Assembly: GCA_963668325.1 (NCBI GenBank)
Contig: OY764222.1
Span: forward strand, 372,001 to 436,000
Direction of reading: 5' to 3'
Length of the DNA stretch: 64,000 bases
DNA from: MPNP01 sp963668325
Lineage (GTDB): Bacteria > Pseudomonadota > Alphaproteobacteria > Rhodobacterales > Rhodobacteraceae
The position numbers were made by a program, and so were the translations under genes. Shown piece by piece: positions 54,565 through 63,411 of this stretch. Every line of letters starts with the position of its first letter. Positions within the stretch are counted from its first letter, which is position 1. A model generated the notes under the pieces. It saw only the letters and a list, made by a program, of their open reading frames with translations. It did not search any database and was not told the DNA's origin.

Positions 54565-55320
54565 ATGCCCGACCCCGTATCTGAAACACATTTCATCGGG
54601 CCGCTTGGTTCGGAGTTCTGGCAGATCCAAGTGGACCCAGAAGCGGTGCCGCTCCTAGCCAGGAAAATCGACTGGAATCAACTGGGTAGACGTGTGTTGA
54701 TTGACGCCAGCGAGGGTATCATCTCCTGGATGACTACTTCCCCTGGGCATGGTAGCAGTACCGATGCTTCTGATAACATTGTAAAAGCAGCAGAGAATTT
54801 CATCAAAAAGCGGGTTAAGGGTATGCGTGATACCCGTTGGAAGCGACCTGAAGATCCTGGGAATATCGGGGTTGAGCCCGATGCCTCCTTTTACATCGGG
54901 GAGAAGGCCGAACGCTGGTATGCAATCTATTGGGATGCAGGAAAGGATGCAGCCGAAAAGTTTGCGGAAAGAACACCGCCCGATCTCGTGGTTGAAGTCG
55001 AAGTAACCCATCTGGACGTGAAAAAGCCCACCCGTTATGCCAGCCTTGGTGTCCGCGAGATGTGGCAGATCAACTACCACCATGAAGAGGATGCGTACCA
55101 GTCTACAATCCTGGACCTACAGGCTCAGGGTGGACCTCGCGAGATTGTCCAGTCCAGTGTCCTACCCGGACTAACCGCCGACAGCCTGCCCAAGGCCTAT
55201 AAGTTGGCCGAAGGTGGGATGCAGGCTGAACTCCAAACTTTGCTGGCGAAGGAATTTTCAGCTCCCCTGCCCGAGCCGACACCGGAAAAGGACCTACCCC
55301 GAGGTGAACCACGGATGTAG
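54565..55320 (+). CDS. Uma2-family (DUF820) PD-(D/E)XK nuclease-like protein
   Basis: The 251-residue protein carries the Uma2 core: GVEPDASFYI (a catalytic Asp in the family), then PPDLVVEVEVTHLDVKKPTRYASLGVREMW, with the Glu and downstream Lys of the restriction-endonuclease-like fold. The C-terminus is Glu/Pro-rich. Uma2 proteins are abundant in cyanobacteria and scattered elsewhere, probably through transfer. Their biological role is not established. A GGGAGATA site precedes the ATG. Confidence 0.8.
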   Translation: MPDPVSETHFIGPLGSEFWQIQVDPEAVPLLARKIDWNQLGRRVLIDASEGIISWMTTSPGHGSSTDASDNIVKAAENFIKKRVKGMRDTRWKRPEDPGNIGVEPDASFYIGEKAERWYAIYWDAGKDAAEKFAERTPPDLVVEVEVTHLDVKKPTRYASLGVREMWQINYHHEEDAYQSTILDLQAQGGPREIVQSSVLPGLTADSLPKAYKLAEGGMQAELQTLLAKEFSAPLPEPTPEKDLPRGEPRM

Positions 55321-55721
55321 GTAGTTCTCTTCCATCTATATGTCTGCTGACATATCTCAGGTCAATCCATTCACGGGTTTCATATTCATCCTCTTGCCGG
55401 ACCAGAGACAGGCCATTCCTAATACGTACTAGTTTTAGGAGGGCCAAAAACCTCCGCAAGAATAGGGGTAAACAAATCCCAGTCCAACATGCCATTCATG
55501 CTGCAGATTGGTGAATTCCTTCAACGCCCGGTGTCGTTGACCCTCTTCCAGCAAATGACGTTTTTCCATTTGAATGCTCCAACTTTTCATCAAAAAAGGA
55601 ATAATTTATTGTTTGCTTTGATTGAATCCCAACAAACACAAAAAGGCCAGGGCCAAAGGGCGGATTTAGAAAAAATTGAAAAAAAGTGGTCAGATTATTT
55701 AATAGAGGTGCCCTCGAATGA
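55321..55721. other. Spacer without a supported gene
   Basis: A plus-strand frame (55489-55929) crosses this region but runs into the kinase-like gene on the other strand and shows no family pattern, so I do not call it. No strong repeats or hairpins are visible. Confidence 0.4.
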
Positions 55722-56501
55722 TCAGGGCATTGTCTTTATGTACCTTAGGGCAGGAACAATAGCACGAACATCCCGTGCACGGCCAGTTTTACGTAATCCG
55801 ATGGGTGCTAAAAGAAAACTGAACCAAAGTAGATGTTTGCAAACTTTCTTTGCCTGCTGCCAATATCGTTCCCCACCATTTGATCTATATGCCTTGGCAG
55901 TTGCTTCTAGTTCCACAGTGGCCTCGTGACGAATAGCAAAGATACATATCACCAAAACAATTATATCCATTACCTTAAACCATTGCGAATTTCGGTTTGG
56001 AGAGAAGAGTTCAAAATCAATAAAGGTTGCCTTCATACCGTCCCAGAGTATATCGCCGAGGGAAGGCCTGCCATGACAAATGTCTGACCGGTGCAACTGT
56101 ACCAGGGATTGGCCAGCAGCTGTGAAGGCTTTAATATTTTCCTGGTGGTCTGAGTTCTTGTTTTTCAAAAGGCTATCTAGGGGGATCCCGCCATCCTCTA
56201 TGGCAAACCAGTCTGGTCCTTCGGCCACAAGAGGGGCTACTGGTAACTCCAATCCGTTTAAGTATTTCAAAGCCTTTCTTTCAGCCTCAAACGAACGGAG
56301 GGTATTCCCTTTTTGGATTCTCATTCGGAAGCCAAGTTTTTCGGGTTGCTTTACCCAATAACGTTTACCCATATATTCAATAGGGTGTATACGGGCGGGT
56401 GTTTTGGCTAGCTCTGACTGAATAAATTGCTTAAGGGCATTCTTTTCTACCCTATTTTCTTGTGGTATTTGGTCAGGATTATTGCTATTGGCTTTGTTCA
56501 T
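55722..56501 (-). CDS. Kinase-fold protein (Bud32/lipopolysaccharide kinase-like)
   Basis: The 259 residues follow a small protein-kinase-like fold: YWVKQPEKLGFRMRIQKG (lysine strand), LRSFEAERKALKYLNGL (the Glu helix), WFAIEDGGIPLDSLL (hinge), ICHGRPSLGDILWDG (catalytic loop) and ATFIDFE (the DFG position). In the catalytic loop HGRPxxxD replaces the usual HGDxxxxN. A hydrophobic stretch (MDIIVLVICIFAI) follows. The substrate could be a lipid, sugar or protein. Confidence 0.65.
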   Translation of the reverse strand: MNKANSNNPDQIPQENRVEKNALKQFIQSELAKTPARIHPIEYMGKRYWVKQPEKLGFRMRIQKGNTLRSFEAERKALKYLNGLELPVAPLVAEGPDWFAIEDGGIPLDSLLKNKNSDHQENIKAFTAAGQSLVQLHRSDICHGRPSLGDILWDGMKATFIDFELFSPNRNSQWFKVMDIIVLVICIFAIRHEATVELEATAKAYRSNGGERYWQQAKKVCKHLLWFSFLLAPIGLRKTGRARDVRAIVPALRYIKTMP

Positions 56502-56962
56502 ATTTATTCAAAGGTACCTTACCCCACTAATGATTTCCAGCAGGTAGTTATGGAATATTTTAGGGACTTGAAGTTTTTTTCTTTATCAGTTGCAATTTTA
56601 TCGGAAGCTTTATGATTGCATCCCCACCAACGAATGATAATGATTTTAATTTCTCCTTGAATGCACAGATTCGTAATGAATAGGGTTGGCTTCATCGGAT
56701 AAACAAGATTTTTTAATACATTATATCCTTTCTATGGTTTATTGTACCTTAATACCCCCATTCTTTTCCTTACAATCCAACAATCTCCAGTACCTTGATT
56801 TAAACTTCTTCCTCGGAAGGTTTTCAAACCATTCGACCTTTATTTTCCCCAAGCCAGACAAAAGTATTTGTTATCCAACAATTGTATTTGATGAATGGGG
56901 TTAACAATTTTTGATTGGTGAAAAAGGAAAAATGCTGGCCAACAAGAAAATAGAATTCATAC
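56502..56962. other. Spacer without a supported gene
   Basis: AT-rich, with no ORF carrying a recognisable pattern and no marked hairpin. Confidence 0.4.
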
Positions 56963-57412
56963 TCAGTTAGGCCAAATTTTTTGGGCAATGGATTTAAATT
57001 GCGTGACCCCCATTTGTCTTCTAACGTTACGAGATATTGATCCAGGTTCATCTAGTTTTTTGGTGACTATTTCTCGATCTGCTTCCCAAATTTCCTTTAC
57101 CTCAAAATCTTCATCCAACAAAGCCAGCATAACACTATCGAAATCCTTTTCGGTGTTGATTTTTGACACTCTTCCCGGGCTCTGATCTGGAAGTTTCCTT
57201 CTGGTTTTGATTTGGACCCGGCGATATGGTCCCTTTTTGTTTATAGCATCATATCCTTCACTACGGGCCTCCATGAGTTCTAGCCCTAATTTATCAGCCA
57301 CTTCAAATTCCCCTATTTCGCCAGTTACTCCAAGAGGTTTCGCGGTCAATTGGTAATACTCAGCAGCTAATTTCTTCACTTCTCCTAAAATATCCTTAAC
57401 GCTCTGATTCAT
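56963..57412 (-). CDS. Hypothetical protein, possibly PD-(D/E)XK-like
   Basis: The 149-residue product has GEIGEFEVADKLGLELMEARSEGYDAI followed by YRRVQIKTRRKLPD. The spacing E...D...Q-I-K fits the core of a restriction-endonuclease-like fold. A GGAGG ribosome site lies about nine bases before the ATG. I do not recognise a named family; the fold suggestion rests on motif spacing alone. Confidence 0.6.
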   Translation of the reverse strand: MNQSVKDILGEVKKLAAEYYQLTAKPLGVTGEIGEFEVADKLGLELMEARSEGYDAINKKGPYRRVQIKTRRKLPDQSPGRVSKINTEKDFDSVMLALLDEDFEVKEIWEADREIVTKKLDEPGSISRNVRRQMGVTQFKSIAQKIWPN

Positions 57413-57759
57413 TTAAATTGCCTCCAAAAGTAAGTCCAAATGTAAAAGGTTAATTACCTAGGAAGCTAGGTATTCATGATGAAATTCAAACAATCACAAT
57501 TTGATTTAAAACAAAGCATGGAATACCTTTAAATCCCAATAGTTTGTCCATAAAACCTAGGAATGATTATTTTGAATTTGTCTGTAATTCCAAATTTATG
57601 GGTATCTATATCTGTTATTATAGAACTTTAAGGATTTATGGGTCTGTGAAGTTCTGGCTAATACCAAAATCGGGCCATTAACAACAAAAAAGGAACTTAA
57701 TAGGAGATTTGCCCCAAGATGTAATGGTTTTTGACCAAGTTGTTACCTGCAATCCAGGA
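57413..57759. other. Spacer without a supported gene
   Basis: No ORF of note. It lies downstream of icmT (minus strand) and upstream of the gene at 56963, and would be expected to hold that gene's promoter. Confidence 0.4.
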
Positions 57760-58047
57760 TCAATCGTTTTCAAAGCCATAGGAAACCGGTAGCCGCTGGT
57801 TGCTTTTACCCCTGGCAGTTATGTAGTCGCCAATCAGGTAGGTTTTGATATAGCGATGCAAATGCCTTATCTTGTATCCTCGGTTTTCCAACCAAAGGTT
57901 AAATACCGCAACTGAGATAAACAGGGTAATGGTCCATACTTTCAGGTGGAGGATCACCAATACTAGAAAGATGACAATACGGGGGTCCAGAAAAAAGAAC
58001 CTGGTCGGCCTTTGTGTTTCCCGCCAGTAGTTATACTTCCCTACCAT
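57760..58047 (-). CDS. icmT: IcmT-like component of the type IVB secretion system
   Basis: The 95-residue membrane protein matches IcmT/TraK. It opens YWRETQRPTRFFFLDPRIVIFLVLVILH, with a second hydrophobic stretch (VWTITLFISVAVFNLWL) and a basic tail. IcmT is a small inner-membrane component of Dot/Icm and of IncI conjugation machines. It starts two bases after the dotB stop, so it is translationally linked. The order dotD-dotC-dotB with icmT close by is also seen in other IVB systems. Confidence 0.8.
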   Translation of the reverse strand: MVGKYNYWRETQRPTRFFFLDPRIVIFLVLVILHLKVWTITLFISVAVFNLWLENRGYKIRHLHRYIKTYLIGDYITARGKSNQRLPVSYGFEND

Positions 58048-58049
58048 AC

Positions 58050-59309
58050 CTACAATCCTTCCCTATCCCTTGCTTGGCTTACTATTTCATTATTTGCTTG
58101 CGAACAATACCCCTTCTGATTTTGGAGTTTACCCCAACCCAGTTGAAATGACTGGGACCTTGGATAGGGCTCAACTCCAAGTGTTGTTGGATCAGAGATC
58201 AGACGATTGACCAGCCCTGGCCACTCTCGAGGTTCAAGGGTAAGCATTTTCTCCCTTAGGTTCGGTGTAAATTCCAGATATTCCCGTAAGGCCACTAATT
58301 TTTGTTTGCCGTGGGATACAGGGATTAGTTTTTGTACCATGATCACCCGCAAAGAGGTCAGGATATCCACTGCTTTATGAGTTTCGTTATTGCCACTAAA
58401 GACTGAAAGCAACCTTTGTATCGTATTGGCAACCGAGTAGGCATGGGTGGTTGTATAAACCAGATGACCCGTCAAACTGGCTTCTACGGTTGCGGATACA
58501 GTTATCTTGTCTCTGGCTTCGCCAATAATGATGATATCGGGGTTTCTCCGGAGGGCCGAACGGACACCCTCCGCAAAGGAAGGTATATGGTAGCCGACTT
58601 CAGATTGGCCAATGATTGTCGGTGAGCCGGATTCTCTTGCCGGGATATCCCTGTAGGTAAATTCAATAGGGGAATCGATAATGACAATTTTCCTTGGCAG
58701 ATTGGTCTCTTCGAGGTGATATCTAACCATCGCCGCCAGGGTTGAGGATTTGCCACTTCCGGTTGATCCGGCGACAATGGCCAGACCATCGGCGGGCGTA
58801 AGGAGATCAATCTCCTCCGGGGTTAATCCTACACATTCTGGACCAGGGGTATAATTAGGCAGAATACGGATGGAAATTTCAACGCCTGTATCATCCCATC
58901 CCCGTACACCTACAGCATTGACCCGGAATCTTTGCTTGGGGCCGGTATCAGGTTTGATTTCATAGGCAAAATCAAGGATTTTCCGGCCACTTATTTCAGC
59001 TTGGGCATTGGCACTGCGATACAGTTCCTCCAGGACAATCTGGATATCTGTTGGTGTCCAACATCTGGTTGCCACCAGATAGAGGGTTCCATCTAATAAT
59101 ATTCTGGGTTGCTGGTCCGTCTGGAGGGTAATATCCGAGGCACCGATTTGAACACAGGACAAAAGAAATGTCCGTAAATACCGCCTGGTAACTTTTCCTG
59201 TGAGGTTTGTTTCCAGCAAGGCTTTTCGAGAGTTATGATTGATCAGCAATGGGGATATCTTTTTCCCACTTAGGGATAAAGGCTGCTGGACCAATGTTGA
59301 TTTTAGCAT
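58050..59309 (-). CDS. dotB: DotB/TraJ-type secretion ATPase
   Basis: This 419-residue PilT-like ATPase of type IVB systems has an N-terminal region (residues about 40-150) resembling PilT domains. Walker A is GSTGSGKSST (181-190), followed by the Asp-box (IVIIDSPIEFTYRDI), Walker B (NPDIIIIGEARD) and the His-box (GHLVYTTTHAYSV). DotB powers assembly or substrate transfer at the inner membrane and works with DotL. It lies between dotC and icmT on the same strand. Confidence 0.93.
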   Translation of the reverse strand: MLKSTLVQQPLSLSGKKISPLLINHNSRKALLETNLTGKVTRRYLRTFLLSCVQIGASDITLQTDQQPRILLDGTLYLVATRCWTPTDIQIVLEELYRSANAQAEISGRKILDFAYEIKPDTGPKQRFRVNAVGVRGWDDTGVEISIRILPNYTPGPECVGLTPEEIDLLTPADGLAIVAGSTGSGKSSTLAAMVRYHLEETNLPRKIVIIDSPIEFTYRDIPARESGSPTIIGQSEVGYHIPSFAEGVRSALRRNPDIIIIGEARDKITVSATVEASLTGHLVYTTTHAYSVANTIQRLLSVFSGNNETHKAVDILTSLRVIMVQKLIPVSHGKQKLVALREYLEFTPNLREKMLTLEPREWPGLVNRLISDPTTLGVEPYPRSQSFQLGWGKLQNQKGYCSQANNEIVSQARDREGL

Positions 59310-59450
59310 TTTGGGTGTTCTGGTACGTTGCTACTATTATTCGGTTATTAACATTGGGGTGGATTTATAATTTCATTGTAGGTTGCAGTTTGCCTTTTTC
59401 GTTCAAGCACGTGATTTCCAGTTATTCTGACCACTAGGGGTAAAGAGTGG

Positions 59451-60389
59451 TTACAAGGCTGGGTTGGTCGCAATCTTAAGGTTCCTTTTGAGGTTTATCT
59501 TGCCTGGTATTCGCCATTTGTCAGGATTGGCCTCAAAGGTGGATTGCGATATTATCTGTACTACTCTGTTGTTGATACGGAGGGACTGACTGTCCTTCAA
59601 ATTCCCTATGTCCCCGTTTACCACAACCATTTTATTGATTATCCCATGGTCAACCATTTCAAGGTAATTCAGCATTCCCAGGTAGGTTTGCTGGAGATTT
59701 CTTATTCTTATTTGGAATTCATCATTGGCTTGAACTTCACCAAGTCGCCAACCTTTGGCAAAATAGAAGTTAAAGAGCTTACCTTCCTCTGGGTCTTTTG
59801 GAATAAGGCTGGAAGGGGGATTATTGATGGGGGTTGCAGGAATAAGGAGGTAATCCCGCCAGGTAGGTAAAACAGGGTTAAGCCGACCTGGTTGGATAAT
59901 GGTCAAGTATTCATCAGAGGATGTTAGGGTTTTGCCCTCTGGATCAGTTTGGACAGCATTGTAGGTTCTGGTAACAATTGGTGGCAGGAGATAACCATTT
60001 CTGGTTGCAAGGTAGGTTGAGACGCGACCAAAGTCAAAAATAATCGAGAGATTATTGCTTTGCACCTCAAGTTTGCGAGTCAATGCCTTGACCCGTTCCT
60101 GATAACCGGTTTGGCTGCCAAATCCCAGGGAAGATTCCTTCAGGGCATTATAGCGCAGTTTCTCAATCGGCAACTCTTGCCGGTCTGGGTATAATCGGGC
60201 CAGATAATAGTCTGGGTCCCTTGGTGCCTGGTCCTTGGCAGAAAGTTGGTCCTGATTTCCGATAGTGGAAGATGTTTCTGGTGGAGGTTGGGATATAGTT
60301 TGTTGTGTCGCACAGCCAGCAAGCAACAAGACAATGAAGGGGTATTTCAGGATGTCCCCAAGGTTGAACCGACCATCAAAGAGCGACAT
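59451..60389 (-). CDS. dotC: DotC/TraI-like outer-membrane lipoprotein of the type IVB core complex
   Basis: The 312-residue lipoprotein (lipobox LLAGC, about residue 25) has the DotC pattern: LRYNALKESSLGFGSQTGYQERV, IFDFGRVSTYLATRNGYLLPPIVTRTYNAV, and PTWRDYLLIPATPINNPPSSLIPKD. A GWRLGEVQANDEFQIRIRNL block follows. DotC with DotD helps place DotH in the outer membrane. It overlaps the end of dotD by 14 bases and lies about 140 bases from dotB. Confidence 0.88.
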   Translation of the reverse strand: MSLFDGRFNLGDILKYPFIVLLLAGCATQQTISQPPPETSSTIGNQDQLSAKDQAPRDPDYYLARLYPDRQELPIEKLRYNALKESSLGFGSQTGYQERVKALTRKLEVQSNNLSIIFDFGRVSTYLATRNGYLLPPIVTRTYNAVQTDPEGKTLTSSDEYLTIIQPGRLNPVLPTWRDYLLIPATPINNPPSSLIPKDPEEGKLFNFYFAKGWRLGEVQANDEFQIRIRNLQQTYLGMLNYLEMVDHGIINKMVVVNGDIGNLKDSQSLRINNRVVQIISQSTFEANPDKWRIPGKINLKRNLKIATNPAL

Positions 60390-60873
60390 AGGTGAGATTG
60401 ATTTCAGTAGCGGTCATGGTTAGTTTCACCCAGTTGGGAAGGGTATCATGCTGGGCGATTGCCTGGATAATTTCGTCCAATGGATAGCCCTCCTTACTAA
60501 TATTGATTACAACAGGGGTCGTGGGAGGTGTGCCCAGTATCCTGAGTTCCATACCATAGGTTTGGCTTAACAGAAGGAGCAATGTTTCCAGGGGGCCATT
60601 CCATTTTATATCAATCAGTCTCATTTCCTGTGGTTTGGTTACAGACATTGAAGGAGTAGACATGAGTATATCCTTCTCCTCCATGTTCCTGATGTTTTCA
60701 GAAACGCTGGAAACAGCATTCAGGATCATCAGGTCAGCCGGGTCTGGTTTATTAATTGGCGGAGGTTCAGCCTGGTGATTGGCAGGGGCACATCCAAGTA
60801 GAAAAAACAAGGATCCATAAAGTAGCATTCGCCTGCAAGTATATGCCTGTAAATTTCTATTGTTCGTGACCAT
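60376..60873 (-). CDS. dotD: DotD-like lipoprotein of the type IVB core complex
   Basis: The 165-residue lipoprotein (lipobox LLGC, Cys28) has the DotD core: LIDIKWNGPLETLLLLLSQTYGMELRILGTPPTTPVVINIS. This is a secretin-N0-like fold, followed by PLDEIIQAIAQHDTL. DotD is the outer-membrane partner of DotC. Translation may begin at the Met at residue 16 (MLLYGSLFFLLGC), which gives a more usual signal length. It is the first gene of the dotDCB-icmT unit. Confidence 0.85.
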   Translation of the reverse strand: MVTNNRNLQAYTCRRMLLYGSLFFLLGCAPANHQAEPPPINKPDPADLMILNAVSSVSENIRNMEEKDILMSTPSMSVTKPQEMRLIDIKWNGPLETLLLLLSQTYGMELRILGTPPTTPVVINISKEGYPLDEIIQAIAQHDTLPNWVKLTMTATEINLTYVAL

Positions 60874-61975
60874 AAACTGGTCATAACAAAGTATGTTGAA
60901 ACTTCAGATAATTATTTTTGTAGAAGTGTAATAGGTTGTGGATAAGTTCTGAACCAAACCCCCGATGTTGGTTCAAAAAATCAATTTTGTTCTGAATAAA
61001 TTCTACCTATCAGAAGTAGAGATCGGTCCAAATCCTGAAGTTCCTACTTTGATATTTTGAGGCAACAAAGTTTGGATCGTGATTTAAGTGGAATTGAAAT
61101 ATTTTGCCATTAACACGGGGGATTCAATAAAGGCTTGCTTACCTTTATAAAATCGGACGAAGTTTCAAGTAACGCGATGAACTCGAAACTTCGTCCTTGC
61201 TGTTATGATACAATAGCATGCGATAATAGGCATTCTATTTGACCAATGCTGTTAAGTTATGCATTTAATTTAAAATATCAATGTTTGTTGAAAACTGGGG
61301 CAAAGGAGGATCACAAATGGATATGTCAAACTTTTCCTGGTCCTTCACGTTTGACTTGAAAGCTCAACTGATTTTTCATCCCCATAGTGGGATATTCGTT
61401 GGAACTGCTTTTGAAGGGTAAAAAATTTTGGCAGGATTGTCGAAAATCTTCGATCAAAGAATCGTTTAGAGGAGAATTTCTTTGTGGCTTAAAATTGAGC
61501 TTGGCAAAGGATTTCCAATTTAAATCCAGCCCACATCAAATACCTAGTTCAGGGTTGTGCCAATAAGGATTTGATCATAGGCCAATATATTGGTCGACAG
61601 GTAACTATTCCCCTTATTATTATACCCGATACGGTATCATATTTTAATCCACAAAAGGTTCTAGTAATTTTATCGGTATTTTTTTACGTCTCCATTTGTA
61701 GCATTAATTCATCAGACCCAATCCTTTATACATAGGCTGTACCCCCTGCCAGATCCAAAATGTGTGTCTGAATAAATGGGAACTCGTTCTTATGGGCAAG
61801 GTAATCCAAGGTTACTTTCTTTCCTTTTGTAAGAAGTAAAAAAAACCTCCAATACTGAATTTTTCTTATTCACTAAGAAGAATAATTGTTATCCACAACT
61901 GCTTTATTTTGAAGGGTGTTAAGTTCTGCTTCTCATGTCAAATTGCTCATCATGTTTTAAACAAACAGGCAATTA
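60874..61975. other. 1.1-kb ORF-free region between divergent T4SS and recombinase genes
   Basis: The region lies between dotD (minus) and the recombinase-like gene (plus) and contains no credible ORF. It holds a strong inverted repeat at 61155-61196 and a 12-base palindrome CCAATATATTGG at 61582-61593. Its length and structure would suit divergent promoters, an origin of transfer or a small RNA. No direct evidence separates these options. Confidence 0.5.
61155..61196. repeat. Inverted repeat, perfect 12-bp arms
   Basis: GGACGAAGTTTC (61155-61166) and GAAACTTCGTCC (61185-61196) are perfect complements. Pairing extends four more bases on each side of the loop with a single mismatch, leaving a 10-base loop. 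No T-run follows on either strand, so a simple intrinsic terminator is unlikely. Confidence 0.75.
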
Positions 61976-63400
61976 TTGGACAAAATGACAATAGATTACA
62001 TCGAGGGGAATCCCCCACCAAAATTACCGAGCGAAAATCTCCCCTGGAATATCATTTCGGTTGCCAGAAAGGTAATAGATAAAACTGCCGAGAGAGTCAG
62101 CTATTCCAGGAGAACCCCGGTACCCAATGATATCTATGACCAATTGGCCATTCGGTCAATTTACCTGAATCAGAACTCTGTTCATAAGGAACGGAATCAC
62201 ATCCTGGCTTTTCTGGCAAGATCTCTCAACGTTCAAAAGGACTTCTATGCTGCTGGCTTCAATATAAGTTTGGGATATACCATTACCGAAGAGGTTGATC
62301 TTCCTTATTGGTATGTATTTGCCAGCTGGAAAGATATCAAAGCCCTTCATGAAATGGTCGCCAACTCCACACGTGCAGAGTTACGAAGGAAGGGTAGGGA
62401 AATCATAGCTGAAGTTGCAGCACCGTTGGTTCCTTATTATCCTCTGCTCTGCTCAGGAGATGTTCATTTCATGGCTACCGGGGTCAGCGATAAAATATTC
62501 AGTTTGAACAAAAGACGACCCCCAAAAGAAAACTGGCAGACTATCAATAGGGCTGAATTGGAGAAACTTCTGGGTGGGTTGGGAAATGGTACTGAGATTG
62601 AGGGTTATTGCTCCTTGTTTTCCAGTAAGAGAAACATTCATGGATTAACCAGGTTGTTGGCTCGAACAATCTGGTTAACAGGAATGAGAGGTATTGAGGT
62701 ATTCTCCTGCAAGGTAATGGACCACAATACAAATGAGGAAGTGCTTTCCTTCCTGGGTTCAAATTATTTCACCAGATCGAATTTTGCTTCAGAGCAGAAA
62801 ATCCTGGCATCCAGTGTTAAAAACTTCAATGAAACAATGGATGAGATAGTTGATAGTGTTCATGGAGGACGTGATCTTAGATTGCATATTTGGACCGCCA
62901 AGATCAGGAATTCCTCACCGAAGATAAACAATTCGGTTCGTGTCCAAAAGCTTGAGGGGATAAATAGAGACGATCTGAAGAGTATCTTGATCGCTTCCTG
63001 CCTACGGAAGCTTTTATTGGCCAGTGCAAAAACAGCCAAAATCAGAAAATCCTGTACGATGCTTCTGGGAAAAACCTCCTTACGGGTATTGCCTTACCGA
63101 AATGAAGCAATAACCCTTCACACCTTACGACATGCTTTCATAGATGCAGCCAGGAAATCCTTACCTCCAGAAGAAGTTGGAACCCTAAGTGGACACACTT
63201 CGGTCAAAACTATGCGAGGGTACGGAGGCAAGTATGCCAGATACAGCAAGTCAAGAAAACATAACCGCTGGTTTCCGAAACCAGAAAAAATGGCACTGGC
63301 AAGGACCAGACACGTATGGGAGTCAAGAAAGTCCTTACGTCAAAAAGAGGAATTACAAAATACAGACATCTGGGTTATCCCAACTCCGGAGTTTGAATAG
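61976..63400 (+). CDS. Tyrosine-recombinase-like protein
   Basis: The 474-residue protein has the tyrosine recombinase boxes in its C-terminal half. Box I is LARTIWLTGMRGIEVFSCKV (catalytic Arg about residue 241). Box II is LHTLRHAFIDAARKS, followed by VGTLSGHTSVKTMRGYGGKY, where HxxR, the GH and a Tyr fit the active site. The N-terminal 180 residues are unlike common integrase core-binding domains. It may be the integrase of the element carrying the Dot-like genes. Start at TTG 61976 or ATG 61985; neither has a strong ribosome site. Confidence 0.72.
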   Translation: MDKMTIDYIEGNPPPKLPSENLPWNIISVARKVIDKTAERVSYSRRTPVPNDIYDQLAIRSIYLNQNSVHKERNHILAFLARSLNVQKDFYAAGFNISLGYTITEEVDLPYWYVFASWKDIKALHEMVANSTRAELRRKGREIIAEVAAPLVPYYPLLCSGDVHFMATGVSDKIFSLNKRRPPKENWQTINRAELEKLLGGLGNGTEIEGYCSLFSSKRNIHGLTRLLARTIWLTGMRGIEVFSCKVMDHNTNEEVLSFLGSNYFTRSNFASEQKILASSVKNFNETMDEIVDSVHGGRDLRLHIWTAKIRNSSPKINNSVRVQKLEGINRDDLKSILIASCLRKLLLASAKTAKIRKSCTMLLGKTSLRVLPYRNEAITLHTLRHAFIDAARKSLPPEEVGTLSGHTSVKTMRGYGGKYARYSKSRKHNRWFPKPEKMALARTRHVWESRKSLRQKEELQNTDIWVIPTPEFE

Positions 63401-63411
63401 TTAACGGGCCA

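Noticed and set aside
55489..55929. A 146-codon plus-strand frame
   Set aside because: Its second half is antisense to the well-supported kinase-fold gene, it shows no family pattern, and no good ribosome site precedes it.
61976..63400. Reading the recombinase-like protein as a T4SS structural gene
   Set aside because: The RGxE, HxxRH, GH and Tyr pattern in the right order fits tyrosine recombinases better, although the N-terminus is unusual.
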